Part shown: positions 59,618 to 64,000 of the stretch, in pieces
Position numbering within the stretch: position 1 is the stretch's first letter
Layout of the letters: each line of letters opens with the position of its first letter
NCBI GenBank assembly: GCA_017513245.1
Contig: JAFXGK010000007.1
Span: forward strand, 124,001 to 188,000
Source: Clostridia bacterium
GTDB lineage: Bacteria; Bacillota; Clostridia; Oscillospirales; Acutalibacteraceae
DNA length: 64,000 bases
Direction: 5' to 3'
The notes under the pieces: model-generated
What the model saw: only the letters and a program-made list of their open reading frames with translations
Told to the model about the DNA's origin: nothing
Database searches by the model: none
Made by a program: the position numbers and the translations under genes

Positions 59618-60748
59618 ATGATTTATAATGAATTTCAAGATATTAAGCTTTCTGCCCTCGGAATGGGATGTATGCGTCTTCCCGTTAAGGGCGAGAACTA
59701 TAGCGAAATAGATATGGACGCGGTGAACGAGATGTTTTCTCTTGCCATAAATAAAGGCGTAAACTATTTCGATACCGCTTGGGGATATCACGATGGAGCC
59801 TCCGAAATCGCGGTAGGAAAAGCGCTTAAAAAGTACCCGCGTGATAGCTTTTACCTCGCAACAAAATTCCCCGGCTACGACCTTGAAAACATGGATAAGG
59901 TCGAGGAAATATTTGAAAAGCAGCTTGAGCGCTGTGGGGTGGAATATTTCGATTTTTATCTTTTCCACAATCTCTGCGAGACCAACGTCGACGCATACCT
60001 CGACCCCAAGTACGGCATTCTCGATTATCTGTTAAAGCAAAAGGAAAACGGCAGAATTCGTCATCTCGGATTTTCCACCCACGGCACGATGGAAACCGTA
60101 AAAAGATTTTTAGATGCCTACGGCGAGCATATGGAGTTTTGCCAGATACAGCTTAACTGGCTCGACTGGGATATGCAAAAGGCCAAGGATAGGGTAGAGC
60201 TTTTGCGTGAAAAGAACATTCCCATCTGGGTTATGGAGCCGGTTCGCGGCGGTAAGCTCGCGACACTCGCTCCCGAATACGAGGCCGAGCTTAGAAAGCT
60301 TCGCCCCGAGGCGAGTGTGGCCGAGTGGGCCTTCCGTTTTGTGCAGTCGATTCCCGAGGTGGCCGTAACCCTTTCGGGAATGTCGAATATGCAGCAGCTT
60401 AAGGAAAACATTGCCACCTTTGAAAGCGAAAAACCGCTAACAGATACCGAAATGCAAAAGCTTTTCGACGTAGCGGCCGCTATGACCGCAAAAACCTCAT
60501 TGCCCTGCACCGCCTGCCGCTACTGCACAACCTACTGTCCGCAGGAGTTGGATATACCCTATATAATCGAGCTTTATAATGAGCACGTTTTCACGGGCGG
60601 AGGCTTCTTAGCACCTATGGCCATAGGCGCCATGCCCGAAAAAGAGCGTCCGTCGGCCTGTATCGGTTGCCGCTCGTGCGAGGCCGTTTGCCCTCAAAAT
60701 ATTAAGATTAGCGAAATGATGAGCGATTTCGTGGAAAGGCTTAAATAA
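59618..60748 (+). CDS. Aldo/keto reductase with C-terminal 2x[4Fe-4S] ferredoxin domain
   Basis: 376 residues. The aldo/keto reductase barrel (1-about 275) has the catalytic Asp/Tyr in NYFDTAWGYHDG, a Lys in ATKFP and a His in FLFHNL-like YLFHNLCE. The C-terminal part carries two cysteine clusters, CTACRYCTTYCP and CIGCRSCEAVCP, for two [4Fe-4S] centres. This class is common in anaerobic Firmicutes; physiological substrates are mostly unknown. Its stop overlaps the following DUF1893 gene start (TAATG). Confidence 0.93.
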   Translation: MIYNEFQDIKLSALGMGCMRLPVKGENYSEIDMDAVNEMFSLAINKGVNYFDTAWGYHDGASEIAVGKALKKYPRDSFYLATKFPGYDLENMDKVEEIFEKQLERCGVEYFDFYLFHNLCETNVDAYLDPKYGILDYLLKQKENGRIRHLGFSTHGTMETVKRFLDAYGEHMEFCQIQLNWLDWDMQKAKDRVELLREKNIPIWVMEPVRGGKLATLAPEYEAELRKLRPEASVAEWAFRFVQSIPEVAVTLSGMSNMQQLKENIATFESEKPLTDTEMQKLFDVAAAMTAKTSLPCTACRYCTTYCPQELDIPYIIELYNEHVFTGGGFLAPMAIGAMPEKERPSACIGCRSCEAVCPQNIKISEMMSDFVERLK

Positions 60749-61173
60749 TGGCGGATATTAATAAAGCCCGCTCTCTTTTGGCGACGGGAAGGTACACCTG
60801 CGTTTTGTGCCGCGGGGAAAGTGTTTTTTGTTCCACCGACCGTGGGGTAAAACCGCTTGTGGCTTGGTATGAGTCCAAAACCGATTTCAGCGGTTTTTCT
60901 GCGGCCGATAAGGTAGTGGGCAGGGGAGCGGCGTTTTTATATTTGCTTCTTGGCGTAACGGCCGTTTACGCCGAGGTTATAAGCACCCCGGCAAAAGAAC
61001 TTTTATCGGCGCACGGAGTAGAGTTGTCTTACGGTCGCGAGGCCGAGTATATTATCAACCGAAAGGGTGACGGGATGTGCCCTTTTGAGGCCGCCGTGCT
61101 GGACGTTTCGGATAAAACCGAAGCATATGCGGCAATACGCCGAAAAATGATTGATATGAATATTGAGATTTAA
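60748..61173 (+). CDS. DUF1893 domain protein
   Basis: 141 residues that match the DUF1893 pattern: YTCVLCRGESVFCSTDRGVK, DKVVGRGAAFLYLLLGV and a late GMCPFEAAVLD. The fold belongs to the cytidine deaminase-like superfamily, and several Cys are conserved, but no activity is established. It is coupled to the aldo/keto reductase with a one-base overlap. A 162-bp tandem repeat follows. Confidence 0.85.
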   Translation: MADINKARSLLATGRYTCVLCRGESVFCSTDRGVKPLVAWYESKTDFSGFSAADKVVGRGAAFLYLLLGVTAVYAEVISTPAKELLSAHGVELSYGREAEYIINRKGDGMCPFEAAVLDVSDKTEAYAAIRRKMIDMNIEI

Positions 61174-61183
61174 TTTGTTAATT

Positions 61184-61507
61184 TACCAATAAAAAAGACC
61201 ACCGGTTGGTGGTGCTAATATTATCATATCATTACGGACATCGACTCGCTCGGCGGCGCTACCGCTTGCCGACACGCACGCGGGCACCAAAATAGTCCAC
61301 CGGACTGTTTTTATTGCTTCGCAATTGCCCTGTTCGAGTCTCATCTACCAATAAAAAAGACCACCGATTGGTGGTGCTAATATTATTATATCGTCGCTTT
61401 TGCCGACTCGCTCGGCGGCGCTACCGCTTGCCGACACGCACGCGGGCACCAAAACAGTCCACCGGACTGTTTTTATTGCTTCGCAATTGCCCTGTTCGAG
61501 TCTCATC
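61184..61507 (+). repeat. Two tandem copies of a 162-bp repeat next to tRNA-Ala
   Basis: Units 61184-61345 and 61346-61507, nearly identical except for about 20 bases after TGCTAATATTAT. A third, partial unit (61508-61550) forms the tRNA terminator. Each unit starts with TACCAATAAAAAAGACCACC, contains hairpins (ACCACC/GGTGGT, AGTCC-ACC-GGACT, GCTTCGCAATTGC) and ends with GTTCGAGTCTCATC, which is the inverted copy of the T-arm end of the neighbouring tRNA-Ala. This fills the 61174-61547 gap; no gene is evident. Confidence 0.88.
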
Positions 61508-61550
61508 TACCAATAAAAAAAGACCACCGATTGGTGGTCTTTTTTATTGG
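61508..61550 (-). terminator. Terminator of tRNA-Ala
   Basis: Minus strand: AATAAAAAAGACCACC pairs with GGTGGTCTTTTTTTATT around AATC, directly after the encoded CCA. Confidence 0.82.
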
Positions 61551-61623
61551 TGGAGACGATGAGACTCGAACTCACTACCTCTACAATGCGAATGTAGCGC
61601 TCTACCAGGTGAGCTACGCCCCC
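61548..61623 (-). tRNA. tRNA-Ala (anticodon CGC)
   Basis: Acceptor GGGGGCG/CGTCTCC with the G3:U70 pair that marks alanine tRNAs, D-stem GCTC/GAGC, anticodon stem CTACA/TGTAG with loop TTCGCAT (CGC), T-stem GTGAG/CTCAT with TTCGAGT. The CCA end is encoded (61548-61550). It lies 25 bases after the YbaK-type gene on the same strand. Confidence 0.95.
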
Positions 61624-61628
61624 ATATT

Positions 61629-61650
61629 CGGCGCAAAAGCGCCGTTTTTT
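61629..61650 (+). terminator. Forward terminator next to tRNA-Ala
   Basis: CGGCGC-AAAA-GCGCCG followed by six T on the plus strand. It would stop plus-strand transcripts before they run into the YbaK-type gene. Confidence 0.7.
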
Positions 61651-62203
61651 AAATATCAATTATGCGTGGTGTATGCTTTGTGTGACGCAGGAATACGCGA
61701 AGCAGGTCCTCGGTTTTAATCTTGAGCGTTGAGGTGTTGATGCAGGGATGACAGCGAACGTATTCGCCGTTTATAATATCGCGGTCAATAACCAGCTGTA
61801 CGCGGCGGTCGCGGTCGTCCTTAAGCGCCATAACCGTAACAGATCCCGGGGTAACCCTAAGCATACGCTCCATATCCTCGCTGGAGGCAAAGGACAAGCG
61901 TGAAACACCCAGTTTTTTCGAAACGTCGGCAGTGCGGAACGGCTTTTCGCCCGACATCATTATCATATAATAATCGGTTTTTTGGCGGTTGCAAACAAAT
62001 AGGTTTTTGCAAATGCCAACGCCGATAACCTTTTCGACCTCAAGGCAAGCCTCTATCGTGTCGGCGGCGTCGTGGTCAACGCGGCTGTATTCAATTCCGA
62101 GACTGTCCAAAAGGTCGTAAACGGCAACCTCTTTTTCCAGTCTGTCGGCGCAGTTTTCGGGCCTGCCCGATTGCATCGGACTGATGTTCATTTTACTATT
62201 CAC
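61649..62203 (-). CDS. YbaK/ProX-type aminoacyl-tRNA deacylase
   Basis: 184 residues of the YbaK/EbsC/INS superfamily of trans-editing proteins, which remove a wrong amino acid from tRNA (most often Ala or Cys from tRNA-Pro). The conserved Lys is in IGVGICKNLFVCN; GVSRLSFASSEDM, TPGSVTVMAL and INGEYVRCHPCIN agree with the family. The frame starts with GTG 62203, but AAGGAAA is very close to it; ATG 62191 is the alternative, with a rather long spacing. It follows the ComM-type gene by 22 bases and precedes tRNA-Ala. Confidence 0.85.
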   Translation of the reverse strand: MNSKMNISPMQSGRPENCADRLEKEVAVYDLLDSLGIEYSRVDHDAADTIEACLEVEKVIGVGICKNLFVCNRQKTDYYMIMMSGEKPFRTADVSKKLGVSRLSFASSEDMERMLRVTPGSVTVMALKDDRDRRVQLVIDRDIINGEYVRCHPCINTSTLKIKTEDLLRVFLRHTKHTPRIIDI

Positions 62204-62225
62204 TTTCCTTTATGTCAAGTTAATA

Positions 62226-63752
62226 TTATTCGCCCCAATATTTTCGGTCAAGACTTCTGAACTGAATTGCCTGCATAATATGCGGCGTTTCGATTCGTTC
62301 GCTGCCGTCGAGGTCGGCAATCGTGCGCGACACCTTTAAAAGTCGGTCGTATGCGCGCGCCGAAAGTCCCATTCGGTCAAATGCGAGTTTGAGCGCCCTT
62401 TCGGCCTCATCGGACATTACGCAGTATTTTTCGAGCATCGAGGGGGTAAGGCGCGCGTTGCAGGTGATTCCACTGCCTTTATAACGCTCTTCCTGCAGTC
62501 GGCGAGCCTTGTTAACACGTTCGCGTATCGCTGCGGACGATTCATCTGCGCCCTTGGTTTTGAGCGAATCAAAATCAATCGGCGGCACCTCAACGTGAAT
62601 ATCGAGACGGTCGAGCATCGGGCCCGAAATCTTGGATAAATATCGCGAAACCTGCTGTTTAGAGCAGGTGCATTTCTTGGTGGGGTGACCGAAATATCCG
62701 CAAGGGCAGGGGTTCATGGCCGCCACAAGTGTTATCGAGCAGGGGTAGGTCAGCGTTCCTGCTACGCGCGAGATGGTAACAACGCCGTCCTCAAGAGGTT
62801 GGCGCAACGATTCCATAACGTCGCGACCGAATTCGGGCAGCTCGTCTAAAAATAAAACGCCGTTATGCGCGAGTGAAATTTCACCCGGACGCGGCAGCTT
62901 GCCGCCACCCGTCATACCTGCGGCCGAAACCGTGTGATGGGGCGAACGGAAGGGACGAACGCGAACAAGCGGAGTATCGCGACGGAGCGTTCCTGCTATG
63001 GAATGAATTTTCGTGGTGTTTATGGACTCCTCCATAGTCATCTCGGGCAGAATGGTGGGCAGGCGCTTCGCGAGCATGCTTTTGCCCGAGCCGGGAGGGC
63101 CGATAAGCAAAACGTTATGGCCACCCGCGGCCGCAACCTCGAGTGCCTTTTTAGCCACCGTCTGTCCCTTAACCTCGGCAAAATCGAGAAGTGACAGGAT
63201 GGGGATGTTTTCGGCGTGGATTTTTTTGGTGGGCTCCATTCTTTTCGTACCCGTAAGGTGGGCAAAAAGCTCGGCCACCGTGCTCACGCCGTATATATCT
63301 ATGCCATCGACAACGGCCGCCTCAGCAGCGTTATCTATCGGCACGAAGAGACTTTTAATGCCGCGTTTTTCGGCCTCAATCGCCATAGCGAGCAGACCGT
63401 TTATCGGGCGGACGCGACCGTCCAGCGATACCTCACCCAAAAAAGCGCAGCCGTCGAGTTCGCAGTCGAGCTGGGCTGAGGCCCGCAGCAGGGCAACAAG
63501 CACGGGAAGGTCGTAAATAGATCCTTCTTTTCGCTTGTCGGCAGGGGCTAAATTGACCGTAATTCGCCCAACGGGAAATTTAAAACCGCAGTTTTTCATA
63601 GCCGAGCGAACGCGCTCGCGCGATTCCTTAACTGCTGTATCTGCAAGACCGACGATATCGAAGGACGGCAGACCGTTGGAAATATCGGCCTCAACCAATA
63701 CCGAATACGATTCAATTCCGAAAAGGCCAAAACTGTCAACACGGGTAAACAC
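62226..63752 (-). CDS. ComM/YifB-type AAA ATPase (Mg-chelatase-like)
   Basis: 508 residues, standard for the family. Domains: N-terminal Lon-protease-like fold (about 1-170; [20 protein letters not shown]), AAA core with Walker [12 protein letters not shown] and Walker [11 protein letters not shown], a zinc-like [15 protein letters not shown] insert, and the C-terminal lid with [19 protein letters not shown]. In competent bacteria ComM is a hexameric helicase that helps branch migration of incoming DNA. The start is GTG with AGGAGGG. The promoter is divergent from tRNA-Ser. Confidence 0.93.
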   Translation of the reverse strand: MFTRVDSFGLFGIESYSVLVEADISNGLPSFDIVGLADTAVKESRERVRSAMKNCGFKFPVGRITVNLAPADKRKEGSIYDLPVLVALLRASAQLDCELDGCAFLGEVSLDGRVRPINGLLAMAIEAEKRGIKSLFVPIDNAAEAAVVDGIDIYGVSTVAELFAHLTGTKRMEPTKKIHAENIPILSLLDFAEVKGQTVAKKALEVAAAGGHNVLLIGPPGSGKSMLAKRLPTILPEMTMEESINTTKIHSIAGTLRRDTPLVRVRPFRSPHHTVSAAGMTGGGKLPRPGEISLAHNGVLFLDELPEFGRDVMESLRQPLEDGVVTISRVAGTLTYPCSITLVAAMNPCPCGYFGHPTKKCTCSKQQVSRYLSKISGPMLDRLDIHVEVPPIDFDSLKTKGADESSAAIRERVNKARRLQEERYKGSGITCNARLTPSMLEKYCVMSDEAERALKLAFDRMGLSARAYDRLLKVSRTIADLDGSERIETPHIMQAIQFRSLDRKYWGE

Positions 63753-63782
63753 GGCGCGCCCTCCTCATCGTTTAATAAAAAC

Positions 63783-63811
63783 ATTATATAACAAAGCACC
63801 GCAAAGGGCAA
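63783..63811 (-). promoter_or_regulatory. Promoter of the ComM-type gene
   Basis: Minus-strand TTGCCC (63806-63811) and TATAAT (63783-63788), spacer 17 bp. Confidence 0.68.
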
Positions 63812-63822
63812 CAAATTTTTGC

Positions 63823-63851
63823 TTGACAAGCGTCGCCCTAAAACATATAAT
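63823..63851 (+). promoter_or_regulatory. tRNA-Ser promoter
   Basis: TTGACA (63823-63828) and TATAAT (63846-63851), spacer 17 bp, full consensus, about 20 bp before the tRNA. Confidence 0.88.
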
Positions 63852-63872
63852 ACTATAAGCGGCCATCTGCAC

Positions 63873-63960
63873 GGAGAGTTGTCCGAGTGGTCGAAGGTGC
63901 AGCACTCGAAATGCTGTAGGGCGAAAGTCCTCTAGGGTTCGAATCCCTAACTCTCCGCCA
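63873..63960 (+). tRNA. tRNA-Ser (anticodon CGA)
   Basis: 88 nt with encoded CCA. Acceptor GGAGAGT/ACTCTCC, anticodon stem CAGCA/TGCTG with loop CTCGAAA (CGA), a long variable arm (TAGGGCGAAAGTCCTCT) as expected for serine, and T-arm AGGGTTCGAATCCCT. Confidence 0.96.
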
Positions 63961-63964
63961 ATAA

Positions 63965-64000
63965 AGAAAGAGCATTACCGTAAGGTAGTGCTCTTTTTTT
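63965..64000 (+). terminator. Terminator of tRNA-Ser
   Basis: AAGAGCATTACC-GTAA-GGTAGTGCTCTT followed by a T-run to the window end. Confidence 0.88.

Noticed and set aside
61184-61550. CRISPR array
   Set aside because: Repeat units are 162 bp and contiguous without unique spacers, and no cas genes are present.
61314-61562. Possible gene in the 162-bp repeats
   Set aside because: The frame repeats itself with the DNA unit, runs into the tRNA and has no start signals; the repeat is non-coding by appearance.

Overview
The window looks like a chromosome segment of a strictly anaerobic, gut-type Firmicute of class Clostridia (Oscillospiraceae-like). The evidence is strong AGGAGG ribosome binding sites, consensus sigma-A promoters with 17-bp spacers, intrinsic terminators after most operons, pyruvate formate-lyase under a ZTP (pfl) riboswitch, a flavodiiron protein with rubredoxins, a second glycyl-radical enzyme, Firmicutes-type lipoproteins and a sortase-anchored surface protein. 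The species cannot be named from the sequence alone. Most of the window is ordinary, densely packed chromosome. About 40.1-46.0 kb looks like an accessory island.

1-4.7 kb: a cut-off membrane protein and a 2-hydroxyacid dehydrogenase, divergent from a methionine pair (metY, metA), then azlCD for branched-chain amino acid export. 4.8-14.3 kb: a single operon that appears to hold every step from DAHP synthase to phenylalanine and tyrosine (aminotransferase, pheA, aroB, aroC, fused aroE-aroK, aroQ, aroA, tyrA, aroF). It is preceded by a 25-codon leader peptide with a Phe-Tyr-Tyr-Tyr-Tyr run and a terminator/antiterminator. 14.3-26.4 kb: lepA, a NitT/TauT-type ABC importer with its Crp-like regulator, a Na/Pi-PhoU transporter, a PhoPR-like two-component system, and a YtrA-type GntR/ABC operon.

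26.4-31.3 kb: an envelope-sensing cluster. An ECF sigma factor is fused through a membrane segment to an extracellular leucine-rich-repeat-like domain. It is encoded with two lipoproteins (one with a transglutaminase domain) and a 47-residue small protein, and the two lipoprotein operons share a promoter-like upstream sequence. 31.4-40.0 kb: flavodiiron protein and rubredoxin (oxygen/NO defence), two CNNM/CorC-type membrane proteins, a CotH-type kinase and a cytoplasmic GH3 glycosidase.

40.1-49.7 kb: a large IPxTG surface protein, a beta-helix protein, copies of a 47-bp repeat that bracket them, a remnant of a PHP phosphatase gene, then an unusually short glycyl-radical enzyme with its activase and a divergent AraC regulator. 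49.8-53.3 kb: a GMP synthase lacking its glutaminase domain, a LicD protein, and a degenerate full-length GMP synthase paralogue that has lost the glutaminase cysteine. 53.4-64 kb: M14 peptidase, NUDIX and histidine phosphatase genes, pflA-pflB with the ZTP riboswitch, a small XRE operon, an aldo/keto reductase, a 162-bp tandem repeat next to tRNA-Ala, a YbaK-type editing protein, a ComM-type ATPase and tRNA-Ser.
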